A stretch of 64,000 nt of DNA from NCBI RefSeq assembly GCF_026339875.1, contig NZ_JAPEPZ010000001.1, positions 4,526,001 through 4,590,000 on the forward strand. Direction: 5' to 3'. The translations under genes and the position numbers were made by a program. The number at the start of each line of letters is the position of its first letter. The first letter of the stretch is position 1. Below the pieces are notes generated by a model. It was not told the DNA's origin, did not search any database, and was given only the letters and a program-made list of their open reading frames with translations. Origin of the DNA: Streptomyces sp. NBC_01571 (GTDB taxonomy: Bacteria > Actinomycetota > Actinomycetes > Streptomycetales > Streptomycetaceae). Below are positions 44,529 through 52,752 of the stretch, one piece after another.

Positions 44529-45254
44529 GTCGACAGGCCCGACCCCGGCGCGCCGGGCGAGGGCCACGGCGGCGAGCGTCGAGTGCACGCCCAGCTTCCC
44601 GAGCACGTTCTGCATATGGGTCCGGACGGTGTGCGGCGAGAGGAACAGCCGCTCGGCGACGGCCTTGCGCCCCAGTCCCGCGACCATGCACCGCAGCACC
44701 TCCCGCTCCCGGGGCGTCAGCGACTCCACCAGCCGCTCGCTCTCGGTGCGGTGCTTGCGCGCGGCCGTCAACTCCCGCAGCACACCGGTGAGCAGAGCGG
44801 GCGGGAGATGCGTCTCGTCCCGCAGCACACCCCGTATGACGGTGAGGAGCCGCGACAGGGAACAGTCCTTGGCGACCCAGCCCGAGGCACCGGCCTGCAG
44901 GGCGAGGGCGGCCCGGCGCGGGTCGTCCTTCTCGGCCAGTACGACGATGCGCACGCCGGGCTGACCCGCACGGACACCCGCGACCAGCGAGATGCCGTCG
45001 ACCAGCCCGTCCTCGTTGCTCTCCTGCACCGGGACGGCGGGCCGCGCGCCCGGCACGTTTCCGCCGAGGTCGGCGTCCACGAGCAGCACGTCGAACCTGC
45101 GGCCCTCCGCCGCCGCCCGTTCCAGGCAGCGCAGCGCGGCGGGACCGCTGCCGGCGGCGGACACGTCGACATCGGGCTCGGCGGCCAGAGCCGCGGCGAG
45201 CGACTCGGCGAAGATGCGGTGGTCGTCGACGACCAGGACTCGGATGCGAACCAC
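44487..45254 (-). CDS. LuxR/NarL-type response regulator
   Basis: 255 residues from the GTG at 45254, preceded by AAGGGGG; an ATG at 45299 is possible. The receiver has VLVVDDHRIF (D10, D11), phosphoacceptor D60 in LLVDADL, and K129 in WVAKD, so it can probably be phosphorylated. An insertion of about 22 residues after D60 (VPGARPAVPVQESNEDG) is unusual. The C-terminal LuxR helix-turn-helix is LTPREREVLRCMVAGLGRKA, then FLSPHTVRTHMQNVLGKLGV. No kinase gene is adjacent. The upstream region has several nested inverted repeats. Confidence 0.9.
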   Translation of the reverse strand: MVRIRVLVVDDHRIFAESLAAALAAEPDVDVSAAGSGPAALRCLERAAAEGRRFDVLLVDADLGGNVPGARPAVPVQESNEDGLVDGISLVAGVRAGQPGVRIVVLAEKDDPRRAALALQAGASGWVAKDCSLSRLLTVIRGVLRDETHLPPALLTGVLRELTAARKHRTESERLVESLTPREREVLRCMVAGLGRKAVAERLFLSPHTVRTHMQNVLGKLGVHSTLAAVALARRAGVGPVDLAGDVVERGGQLA

Positions 45255-45555
45255 AGAAACCCCCTTCCCCACGCTCCTGAGGAGCAGGGGATACCCCATT
45301 GTCGGGGGACGACCCGCGCAGGTACGACACCCGGAGAGAACCCGAACCGGTCTCCGGCTCGGAGAACGGGGCGCCGCAGCCGCACGGCCGCCGCCGTGCT
45401 GGAAGTGCTACCCCCACTCCGGGTGTCGTACCCGGCTGTCTCGCCCCCTGATCAGCACCGGCCCCCACCGGTGCTGTTCATCAGAGTACGGCCGGGGGCC
45501 GGGAGCGGAAGGTAATTCGCAGAACTGATTGGCCGGGGCGTTTAGGGTGAGTCGT
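45255..45555. promoter_or_regulatory. divergent region with nested inverted repeats
   Basis: This lies between the LuxR-type regulator (minus) and the GNAT gene (plus). GGTACGACACCCGGAG at 45321-45336 has a perfect 16-bp inverted copy at 45417-45432, 80 bases away. Inside are GCACGG/CCGTGC and TCTCCG/CGGAGA inverted pairs. AGCACCGG-N6-CCGGTGCT follows at 45454-45475. The 16-bp arms could be two binding sites of the regulator or the base of a long stem. Confidence 0.6.
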
Positions 45556-45999
45556 ATGTTTCGTATGGAGACAGAAGTCGACAAAGGCCGACGCGAACTG
45601 CTCCGCCAACGGCTGCTCGACGCCAACACGGCCGCGTCTCCCGTCCTTCGCGCGCTGCGCGGGACGCCGGCTGAACGGGAACTTCCGCTCCACGTCTGGG
45701 CCTTGGACTCCGCCGGGGACCTCGCGGGCGGGCTCGTCGGGCACACCTGGACGACATGGCTGCACGTGACGTATCTGTGGGTGGACGGCGTCCACCGGGG
45801 TTCCGGTCTCGGTTCCCGTCTCCTCGCCGAAGGGGAGCGTCTGGCGCGGGAGGAGCGCGGCTGTCTTGCCGCCCGGTTGGAGACGTGGGACTTCCAGGCT
45901 CCCGAGTTCTACAAGAAGCAGGGGTACGAGGTGGTGTGCGTGGTCCCGGACTATCCGCCGGGGACCACGGAGTACACGCTGACCAAGCGCCTGGGCTGA
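45556..45999 (+). CDS. GNAT-family N-acetyltransferase
   Basis: 147 residues from the ATG at 45556 (AGGGTGAG upstream); TTG 45529 is a weaker option. The acetyl-CoA-binding GNAT core is LHVTYLWVDGVHRGSGLGSRLLAEGERLAREERG (motif A, R/Q-x-x-G-x-G/A present as HRGSGLG), followed by LETWDFQAPEFYKKQGYEVV (motif B). Acceptor substrate unknown. It is monocistronic and ends before the long intergenic inverted repeat. Confidence 0.9.
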   Translation: MFRMETEVDKGRRELLRQRLLDANTAASPVLRALRGTPAERELPLHVWALDSAGDLAGGLVGHTWTTWLHVTYLWVDGVHRGSGLGSRLLAEGERLAREERGCLAARLETWDFQAPEFYKKQGYEVVCVVPDYPPGTTEYTLTKRLG

Positions 46000-46012
46000 C
46001 CCGGGGGTTCTT

Positions 46013-46247
46013 GCGCCCCCGCCGCCCCTACCCGACCCATTCCGTACCTGGGGCTCCGCCCCAGACCCCGCCAAGGGGCTGCCGCCCCCTGGACCCCCGC
46101 TCGCCCGAAGGGCTCGTCCTCAAACGCCGGACGGGCTGAAATACCCAGCCCGTCCGGCGTTTGAGGACGAGGCCGTTCAGGCCGGAGCGGGGGTCTGGGG
46201 GCGGAGCCCCCAGGGACGGATGGGTCGGGTAGGGGCGGCGGGGGCGG
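46013..46247. repeat. long intergenic inverted repeat, family member 2
   Basis: A 26-bp perfect stem (46113-46138 with 46146-46171, loop of 7) is nested in outer arms that also pair. 46049-46070 pairs with 46189-46212 (GGGGCTCCGCCCC type), and 46013-46045 pairs with about 46214-46247 with single-base gaps. Nearly the whole 235-base gap between the convergent GNAT and galK genes can fold into one hairpin. The core arm is shared with the other members of the family. Confidence 0.85.
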
Positions 46248-46259
46248 AAAAAGGGCGGG

Positions 46260-47402
46260 TCAGTGCAGGCGGCGTGCGCCCGCCGAAGGGACCGCCGGGA
46301 ACACCCGCGGCGCGGTGTACCCGGCCCCCGCGAACGCCTCCGTCACCGCCTTGCCGACGGAGTCCACGTCGGCCGACTCGACCAGCAGGATCGCCGAGCC
46401 CCCGAAGCCACCCCCCGTCATCCGCGCCCCCAGCGCCCCCGCGGCGTTCGCCGTGGCGACGACCAGGTCCAGCTCCTCGCAGGAGATCCGCAGATCGTCC
46501 CGCAGCGAGGCGTGTCCGTCCGTGAGCACCGGCCCGATGGCCCGGACGTCCCCCGCGTCCAGCAGCGCGATGACCCGCTCCACCCGGTGGTCGTCGGAGA
46601 CGACATGGCGCACGTACCGGCGCACCCGCTCGTCGGACAACCGGGCCAGCGCCGCGTCCAGCTCCTCGTAGGCGACGTCCCGCAGATGAGAGACTCCCAG
46701 CTGCCGCGCGCCCTCCTCGCACCCCGCGCGCCGCTCGGCGTACGCCCCGTCGCCCAGCGCGTGCTTCACCCGGGTGTCGACGACCAGCAGCTCCAGGCCC
46801 TGGGAGGCCAGGTCGAAGGGGACCTGGCGGATCGACAGGTCCCGGCAGTCCAGGTGCAGCGCGTGCCCCTCGGTGCAGCATGCCGACGCCGTCTGGTCCA
46901 TGATCCCGCAGGGCACCCCGACGAAGTCGTTCTCGGCGCGCTGCGCGAGGCGGGCCAGCTCGGGCCGGCTGAGCCCGAGTTCGTACAGGTCGTCGAGGGC
47001 GAGCGCCGTCACGACCTCGAGGGCGGCCGAGGAGGACAGTCCGGCCCCCGTGGGCACGGTCGAGGCCAGATGGACGTCGGCACCCGTCACCGCGTGCCCG
47101 GCCTCGCGCAGTGCCCACACCACACCCGCCGGGTACGCGGCCCAGCTGGTGTTCGTCAGCGGCGTCAGGTCGTCGACGCGCAGCTCGACGACCGGTCCCT
47201 CGATGTCGGCCGAGTGCAGCCGCAGTACTCCGTCGTCGCGACGCGACACCGCGGCGACCGCCGTGTGCGGCAGCGCGAGCGGCATCACGAACCCCTCGTT
47301 GAAGTCCGTGTACTCGCCGATCAGGTTGACCCGGCCGGGCGCCGCCCAGACGCCCTCGGGCGCGGCGCCGTACAGCTCCTCGAAGCCCTCGCGAACCCCC
47401 AC
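46260..47402 (-). CDS. galK: galactokinase
   Basis: 380 residues from the GTG at 47402, directly after the galE stop, with GGGAG eight bases upstream inside galE. GHMP kinase motifs: PGRVNLIGEYTDFNEGFVMP (galactokinase signature), PTGAGLSSSAALEV (phosphate loop), and GARMTGGGFGGSAI near the C-terminus. It phosphorylates galactose to galactose-1-phosphate in the Leloir pathway. It is the last gene of the galT-galE-galK operon and is followed by the long inverted repeat. Confidence 0.96.
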   Translation of the reverse strand: MGVREGFEELYGAAPEGVWAAPGRVNLIGEYTDFNEGFVMPLALPHTAVAAVSRRDDGVLRLHSADIEGPVVELRVDDLTPLTNTSWAAYPAGVVWALREAGHAVTGADVHLASTVPTGAGLSSSAALEVVTALALDDLYELGLSRPELARLAQRAENDFVGVPCGIMDQTASACCTEGHALHLDCRDLSIRQVPFDLASQGLELLVVDTRVKHALGDGAYAERRAGCEEGARQLGVSHLRDVAYEELDAALARLSDERVRRYVRHVVSDDHRVERVIALLDAGDVRAIGPVLTDGHASLRDDLRISCEELDLVVATANAAGALGARMTGGGFGGSAILLVESADVDSVGKAVTEAFAGAGYTAPRVFPAVPSAGARRLH

Positions 47403-48371
47403 CTACTGCTCCCTTGCGATGTTCTGCGCGAACGCCCACGCGTCCGCGACGATTCCGGCGAGGTCCGCGCGGGACGGGTTCCAGCCGAGCCGCTCGCGCG
47501 CGGTCGCCGCGGAGGCGACCAGTACGGCCGGGTCCCCGGCGCGGCGCTCCGCCATGACCTCGGGGATCGGGTGCCCGGTCACCTGACGGACGGTCTCGAC
47601 GACCTCGCGGACCGAGAAGCCGTTGCCGTTGCCGAGGTTGCAGATGAGGTGTTCACCCGGAACGGCGGCCTTCAGCGCCAGCAGATGCGCGTCCGCCAGG
47701 TCCGCGACGTGGATGTAGTCGCGGACGCAGGTGCCGTCCGGCGTCGGGTAGTCGTCGCCGTAGACGGAGATCGCCTCGCGGCGTCCCTGCGCGACCTGGA
47801 GCACCAGCGGGATCAGGTGCGACTCGGGGTCGTGCCGCTCGCCCTGCGCGCCGTAGGCGCCCGCCACGTTGAAGTACCGCAGCGACACCGCGCCCAGTCC
47901 GTGCGCCGCGGCCTCTCCGGTGATCATGTGGTCGACGGCGAGCTTGGAGGCGCCGTAGGGGTTGGTGGGCCTGGTCGGCGCGGTCTCGACGATGGGGGTG
48001 GTCTCCGGCTCGCCGTACGTCGCCGCGGTGGACGAGAAGACCAGTCTGCGCACGCCCGCCTCGCGCATCGCCGCGAGCAGCGCCATCGTGCCGCCGACGT
48101 TGTTGTCCCAGTACTTCTCGGGCTTCACGACGGACTCGCCGACCTGCGAGAACGCGGCGAAGTGCAGGACGGCGTCGTACGACGCGTCCAGCCACTTGGC
48201 GGCGTCGCGGATGTCGCCCTCGATGAAGGAGGCCCCGCCGGGGACGCCCTCGCGGAAGCCGGTCGAGAGGTTGTCGAGGACGGTGACCTCGTGGCCGGCC
48301 TCGATCAGGTGCTGCGCGACCACACTGCCGACATATCCGGCGCCACCGGTGACCAGGTACTTCCCACTCAT
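47403..48371 (-). CDS. galE: UDP-glucose 4-epimerase
   Basis: 322 residues from the ATG at 48371, overlapping the galT stop as ATGA; an apparent 615-residue frame upstream is only an open frame through galT. The extended SDR fold shows the NAD loop [10 protein letters not shown], the catalytic region [11 protein letters not shown], and YGASK with Tyr and Lys. It interconverts UDP-galactose and UDP-glucose. Middle gene of the gal operon. In Streptomyces an internal promoter (galP2) before galE is known, but none was identified here. Confidence 0.96.
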   Translation of the reverse strand: MSGKYLVTGGAGYVGSVVAQHLIEAGHEVTVLDNLSTGFREGVPGGASFIEGDIRDAAKWLDASYDAVLHFAAFSQVGESVVKPEKYWDNNVGGTMALLAAMREAGVRRLVFSSTAATYGEPETTPIVETAPTRPTNPYGASKLAVDHMITGEAAAHGLGAVSLRYFNVAGAYGAQGERHDPESHLIPLVLQVAQGRREAISVYGDDYPTPDGTCVRDYIHVADLADAHLLALKAAVPGEHLICNLGNGNGFSVREVVETVRQVTGHPIPEVMAERRAGDPAVLVASAATARERLGWNPSRADLAGIVADAWAFAQNIAREQ

Positions 48372-49456
48372 GTACTCGCTACCTCTCGCAGTCGCTGAGC
48401 CGCGGCCTCCGGCGGCACGTCGTTGATGAACACACTCATGCCGGACTCGGAACCCGCGAGGAACTTCAGCTTGCCGGAAGTGCGGCGAATGGTGAAAAGC
48501 TCGAGGTGGAGCGCGAAGTCGTCGCGGTTGACGCCTTCGAACTCCTCCAGCGTGCCGAACGGCGCCTGGTGCCAGGCGGCGATGTACGGCGTCGGAGGCT
48601 CCCCCGCCCCTTCCTTCTCTCCACCCGGCCCGTCGAAGATCCGGTCGAAGCGCTTCAAGAGTTCCAGATAGACCTGGGGGAATTCTGTGCGTGCGCCCTC
48701 GCCGAGGCCGAGCAGGTCGGGCACCCGGCGCCGGGGGTAGAGGTGGACCTCGTAGGGCCAGTGCGCGGCGTACGGCACGAAGGCCACCCAGTGCTCGGTC
48801 TCCAGGACGATCCGTTCGCCCTCGGCCAGTTCGCGCGCGACGACCTCGTCGAAGAGGTTCCCGCCGCCGGTCGCCTCCTTGTGCGCGGCCAGGGAGCGCA
48901 GCATCAGCGCCGTGCGGGGGGTGGTGAACGGGTAGGCGTAGATCTGCCCGTGCGGGTGACCGAGGGTGACGCCGATCTCGGCGCCGCGGTTCTCGAAACA
49001 GAAGACCTGTTCGACGGAGGGGAGATGGGACAGCTCCGCCGTCCGGTCCGTCCACGCCTCCAGGACGAGCCCCGCCTGCTCCTCGGTCAGATCGGCGAAG
49101 GACGAGTCGTGGTCGGAGGTGAAGCAGACGACCTCGCAGCGGCCGGATTCGCCGGCGAGGGAGGGGAAACGATTCTCGAAGACCACGACGTCGTACGAGG
49201 AGTCGGGGATCTCGCTCAGCCGGTCGCCCTGGGAGGGGCACAGGGGGCATTCGTCGGCCGGCGGGTGGTAGGTGCGGCCCTGCCGGTGCGAGGCGATCGC
49301 CACCGCGTCACCGAGGAGCGGGTCGCGGCGCACCTGGGAGCTGGTGACGGTCGGCTCCAGCGGACGCCGGTCCACCGCGTCGCGCACCGTGTCGTCGCGT
49401 GAGTCGTAGTAGATCAGCTCACGACCGTCGGCAAGCCGGGTCGAGGTCTTCTTCAC
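48368..49456 (-). CDS. galT: galactose-1-phosphate uridylyltransferase
   Basis: 362 residues from the GTG at 49456, preceded by GAGGAG at seven bases; an in-frame ATG at 49471 overlaps that site. Zinc-site cysteines are in DECPLCPS. The HIT-type active site is [13 protein letters not shown], with the nucleophilic histidine in the HPH triad. C-terminal WHQAPFG matches the family. It transfers UMP between UDP-glucose and galactose-1-phosphate. First gene of the operon; four-base overlap with galE. Confidence 0.96.
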   Translation of the reverse strand: MKKTSTRLADGRELIYYDSRDDTVRDAVDRRPLEPTVTSSQVRRDPLLGDAVAIASHRQGRTYHPPADECPLCPSQGDRLSEIPDSSYDVVVFENRFPSLAGESGRCEVVCFTSDHDSSFADLTEEQAGLVLEAWTDRTAELSHLPSVEQVFCFENRGAEIGVTLGHPHGQIYAYPFTTPRTALMLRSLAAHKEATGGGNLFDEVVARELAEGERIVLETEHWVAFVPYAAHWPYEVHLYPRRRVPDLLGLGEGARTEFPQVYLELLKRFDRIFDGPGGEKEGAGEPPTPYIAAWHQAPFGTLEEFEGVNRDDFALHLELFTIRRTSGKLKFLAGSESGMSVFINDVPPEAAAQRLREVAST

Positions 49457-49617
49457 CGCTGGACTCCTCATCCGCACCGCTTCGAACCAGCAAAGCCACC
49501 CAACAGAACCCAACACAACAAATCACAAAGCAACAGTAACGTCAATGCCTGTGCGGGTTTGGGGGGTGTCTGTGAAGCTTGGGCGGCCCCTGGGGCGCAC
49601 GGGGCATAGATACCGGC
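49457..49617. promoter_or_regulatory. divergent gal/symporter promoter region (galP1-like)
   Basis: On the minus strand this region is T/G-rich and holds TTGACG (49545-49540), the hexamer TGTGAT (49527-49522), then TTGTTG and two TGTTGGG words. From the literature, the Streptomyces galP1 operator consists of direct hexamer repeats including TGTGAT, so this is the likely galactose-controlled promoter. On the plus strand TAGATA (49607-49612) ends six bases before the symporter ATG, which would give a leaderless or near-leaderless transcript. Confidence 0.5.
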
Positions 49618-51357
49618 ATGCCTACCCCCACCTACCTGGCCGACGGGGCCGTCCAGCCGGCTTCCGGCCACCTGGCCTCCGGCCCCACCGCCCACCTGGC
49701 CGAAGGGCTCCGGCTCCCCACCAACGGGCTCGACTACACGATCCTCGGGATCTACTTCGTCGTCGTCCTCGGCATCGGCTTCGCCGCGAAGCGCTCGGTC
49801 AGGACGAGCCTCGACTTCTTCCTCTCCGGGCGCTCGCTGCCCGCCTGGGTCACCGGCCTCGCGTTCATCTCGGCCAACCTGGGCGCCACCGAGATCCTGG
49901 GCATGGCCGCCAACAGTGCGCAGTACGGCGTCTACACCGTGCACTGGTACTGGATCGGCGCCATCCCCGCCATGGTCTTCCTCGGCCTGGTGATGATGCC
50001 GTTCTACTACGGCTCGAAGGTCCGCTCGGTTCCCGAGTTCCTTCTGCTGCGTTTCGACAAATGGGCACACCTGCTGAGTTCGATCCTGTTCGCCTTCGCC
50101 GCCATCCTGATCGCCGGCGTCAACCTCTACTCACTCGCGATCGTCGTCGAGGCACTGCTCGGCTGGCCGCAGTGGGTGGCGATCGTGGTCGCCGGCTTCT
50201 TCGTCCTCGCGTACATCACGCTCGGCGGGCTGTCGTCGGCGATCTACAACGAGGTACTGCAGTTCTTCGTCATCCTCGCCGCGCTGATCCCGATCGCGGT
50301 GCTGGGCCTGCACCGGGTCGGCGGCTGGAACGGTCTGACGGACTCGCTCGACAAGTCCCACGGCAGCCACTTCACCACCGCGTGGGGCGGCACCGGCATC
50401 GGCAGTGACAACCCGCTCGGCGCCAACTGGCTCACCATCGTGCTCGGCCTCGGCTTCGTGCTCTCCTTCGGCTACTGGACGACGAACTTCGCGGAGGTGC
50501 AGCGCGCGCTGTCGGCCAAGAACCTGAGCGCGGCCCGGCGCACCCCGCTCATCGCCGCCTACCCGAAGATCTTCATCGTCTTCCTGGTGATGATCCCGGG
50601 GCTGGTGGCGGCGGTCCTGGTCCCGAAGATCGGCACGAGCGGCTCGGACCTCCAGTACAACGACGCGATCCCGTACCTGATGCAGGAGCTGCTGCCCAAC
50701 GGCGTGCTGGGCATCGCGGTGACCGGTCTCCTCGCGGCCTTCATGGCGGGCATGGCTGCCAACGTCTCGTCCTTCAACACCGTGTTCACCACCGACATCT
50801 GGGCGAAGTACGTGGTCAAGGACCGCGAGGACGCCTACTACATCCGCTTCGGCCGTCTGATCACGGTGATCGGCGTCCTCGCGTCGATCGGCACGGCCTT
50901 CCTGGCGTCGTCCTTCTCCAACATCATGAGCTACCTCCAGACGCTCTTCTCCTTCTTCAACGTGCCGATGTTCGTGGTCTTCATCGTCGGCATGTTCTGG
51001 AAGCGGGCGTCCGTGAAGTCGGGCTTCTGGGGCCTGCTGGCGGGCACCACCGCCGCGATGGTCAACTACTTCGTCATCTACAAGCAGGGCATCATCGGCA
51101 TCCCCTCCGACCAGGGCGCGAACTTCGTGTCGGCGATCGCGGGCTTCGTGGCCGGCGCGGTGGTGATGGTCGCGGTCTCCCTCTTCACCGCGCCCAAGCC
51201 CGCCGAGGACCTCCAGGGCCTGGTCTACGGCACCCGCTCACCGGGCACCGCCGAGCCGGCCGCCGCCGGCGACGACGCCTGGTACCGCAGGCCCGCCCTG
51301 CTGGGCTGGGGCGCGCTGATCCTGGCGGCGGCCTGCTACCTCCCGTTCTCGCTCTGA
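49618..51357 (+). CDS. sodium:solute symporter, SGLT-like (probable galactose uptake)
   Basis: 579 residues from the ATG at 49618. A hydrophilic N-terminus precedes about 14 helices. The first is LDYTILGIYFVVVLGIGFAA, then FFLSGRSLPAWVTGLAFISANLGATEILG. FSFFNVPMFVVFIVGMFWKRAS near the end is typical of the SGLT (sodium/sugar) branch. GFGYWTTNF-like FGYWTTNFAEVQRAL follows in the middle. It is divergent from galT with a shared 161-base region, so galactose or another hexose is the likely substrate; this is inference from context. No clear ribosome site. A small membrane protein gene follows. Confidence 0.9.
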   Translation: MPTPTYLADGAVQPASGHLASGPTAHLAEGLRLPTNGLDYTILGIYFVVVLGIGFAAKRSVRTSLDFFLSGRSLPAWVTGLAFISANLGATEILGMAANSAQYGVYTVHWYWIGAIPAMVFLGLVMMPFYYGSKVRSVPEFLLLRFDKWAHLLSSILFAFAAILIAGVNLYSLAIVVEALLGWPQWVAIVVAGFFVLAYITLGGLSSAIYNEVLQFFVILAALIPIAVLGLHRVGGWNGLTDSLDKSHGSHFTTAWGGTGIGSDNPLGANWLTIVLGLGFVLSFGYWTTNFAEVQRALSAKNLSAARRTPLIAAYPKIFIVFLVMIPGLVAAVLVPKIGTSGSDLQYNDAIPYLMQELLPNGVLGIAVTGLLAAFMAGMAANVSSFNTVFTTDIWAKYVVKDREDAYYIRFGRLITVIGVLASIGTAFLASSFSNIMSYLQTLFSFFNVPMFVVFIVGMFWKRASVKSGFWGLLAGTTAAMVNYFVIYKQGIIGIPSDQGANFVSAIAGFVAGAVVMVAVSLFTAPKPAEDLQGLVYGTRSPGTAEPAAAGDDAWYRRPALLGWGALILAAACYLPFSL

Positions 51358-51406
51358 TCCCGCTCTCGCGTCCGCTCCCACCCCGAAGAGAAAGGCCCAG
51401 GAAACC

Positions 51407-51718
51407 ATGTCCGACCACTACTCGGACCGCGACGTCCAGCGCGAGGTCACGGAGCTGGAGAAGAACTCCGCGACCGCGGCCCGTCTCTTCGACATCCGCC
51501 GCATCATCGGCGGCCTGTTCGTCGTCTACGGCGTCATCGTCACGGTCGCCGGCCTGACCGCCTCCGACACCGACCGCGCCAAGACGCAGGGCATCAACAT
51601 CAACCTCTGGACCGGCCTGGGCATGCTGGCCCTGGGCCTCTTCTTCCTGGCCTGGCTGTGGCTGCGCCCGCTGGCACCGCCAGCACCGGCCTCCGGCGAG
51701 GAGGAGCCGGCCGAGTAG
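51407..51718 (+). CDS. small membrane protein cotranscribed with the symporter
   Basis: 103 residues from the ATG at 51407 (AGGA upstream). An acidic N-terminal helix (YSDRDVQREVTELEKNSATA) is followed by two membrane helices (GGLFVVYGVIVTVAGL and WTGLGMLALGLFFLAWLWL). It starts 49 bases after the symporter stop and ends before a hairpin, so it shares the transcript and may be an accessory subunit. Family not recognised beyond being conserved next to such symporters. Confidence 0.8.
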   Translation: MSDHYSDRDVQREVTELEKNSATAARLFDIRRIIGGLFVVYGVIVTVAGLTASDTDRAKTQGININLWTGLGMLALGLFFLAWLWLRPLAPPAPASGEEEPAE

Positions 51719-51738
51719 CCGGGCGGCGACCACCCGGC

Positions 51739-51775
51739 ACGGGGCCGGACCTCACCGACCGGGGCCCGGCCCCGT
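51739..51775. terminator. bidirectional terminator
   Basis: ACGGGGCCGG (51739-51748) pairs perfectly with CCGGCCCCGT (51766-51775). It lies between the convergent 51407 and 51854 genes. Confidence 0.7.
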
Positions 51776-51853
51776 TACGGTCTCAGGGCACCTCGCCGGG
51801 CGGCCTCCGGACCGGTGGGGAACCCGGGCCCGGGACACCGCCCCGGGCCGGGG

Positions 51854-52528
51854 CTACGTCGCCACCGGCCCCGCCCGGTCCAGCAGCCCCGTCCGTGCCG
51901 CCAGTGCCGCCGCCTCCAGCCTCGACCCCACGCCCAGCTTCATCAGCACCCGCTGGACATGGGTCCGGGCCGTGGAGGGCGCGATGCCCATCCCCGCCGC
52001 GATCAGCCGGGTGTCCTCGCCGTCGGCGACCCGGACCAGCACCTCGACCTCCCGAGGCGTCAGCATCTGGAGCAGGCGCTGGCCCTCGTCGTCCGGCTGG
52101 GCGGCGGGGTTGAGCAGTTCACTGAAGGCGCCCTGGAGCAGGCCGGGTGCCACCGCCGCCTCGCCCGCCCTCGCCTTCATGATCGCCCGCTCGACGCCCT
52201 CTATGCGCTCGTCATGGCGTACGTATCCCGAGGCGCCCGCGGCGAACGCGGCGGCGATGCCCCGCGGGTTCGGCACCGGTCCCAGCACCAGGACCGCCAC
52301 TTGCGGACGCTCCCGCTTGATCTTGACCACCGGGTCGAACATCCCCGGCTCGGCGGGTGTCGCCGTACCTATCAGGCACACCTCGGGTGCCCTCGTGATC
52401 ACCAGCTCCGCCGCTCCCGCGGCGGGCGCCGCCGCGGCGAGCACCCGGTGCCCGCGCAGCTTCAACGCCGAGGCCAGCGCCTCGGCGAGCAGCCGGTGGT
52501 CGTCGACCACCATGAGCCGCACTCCCAT
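51854..52528 (-). CDS. LuxR-type regulator with degenerate receiver domain
   Basis: 224 residues from the ATG at 52528. The receiver start VVDDHRLLAEALA keeps the acidic pair (D9, D10). The strand that should end in the phosphoacceptor reads VCLIGTATP, with glycine at position 54. The conserved lysine is replaced by histidine (GYVRHD, H105), and the Thr/Ser switch residue is absent (VLGPVP). It cannot be phosphorylated in the usual way. The LuxR DNA-binding domain is intact: LTPREVEVLVRVADG, then GIAPSTARTHVQRVLMKLGV. It probably works as an atypical, ligand- or partner-controlled regulator. No kinase is adjacent. Confidence 0.88.
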   Translation of the reverse strand: MGVRLMVVDDHRLLAEALASALKLRGHRVLAAAAPAAGAAELVITRAPEVCLIGTATPAEPGMFDPVVKIKRERPQVAVLVLGPVPNPRGIAAAFAAGASGYVRHDERIEGVERAIMKARAGEAAVAPGLLQGAFSELLNPAAQPDDEGQRLLQMLTPREVEVLVRVADGEDTRLIAAGMGIAPSTARTHVQRVLMKLGVGSRLEAAALAARTGLLDRAGPVAT

Positions 52529-52705
52529 CGAGCAACCCCCCAGTCCCCCCAAGCATCCCCACTGGTTCCCCGTGGATTAGGAGCCCCCCGGCTCTCCATC
52601 CCCCGGAAGCTACACGCTTGTTCGACGTTGCGCTTCCCCTACCGGCGAGAAGTGCCCCGGAATACCGAAATTCCTCGCATTCGGGAATGATGAGGGGCAA
52701 CCGCA

Positions 52706-52735
52706 CGGCCCCGCCCCTGAGCAGGGACGGGGCCG
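52706..52735 (-). terminator. terminator of the beta-propeller gene
   Basis: CGGCCCCG and CGGGGCCG form an 8-bp stem extended by CCC/GGG pairing inside. It lies 17 bases after the stop at 52753 on the minus strand. Confidence 0.65.
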
Positions 52736-52752
52736 AGATCACGTCGTGCCGG

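Noticed and set aside
47403..49250. 615-residue frame suggesting a GalT-GalE fusion
   Set aside because: The first half is an out-of-frame reading of galT. galE starts at the ATG at 48371, overlapping the galT stop.
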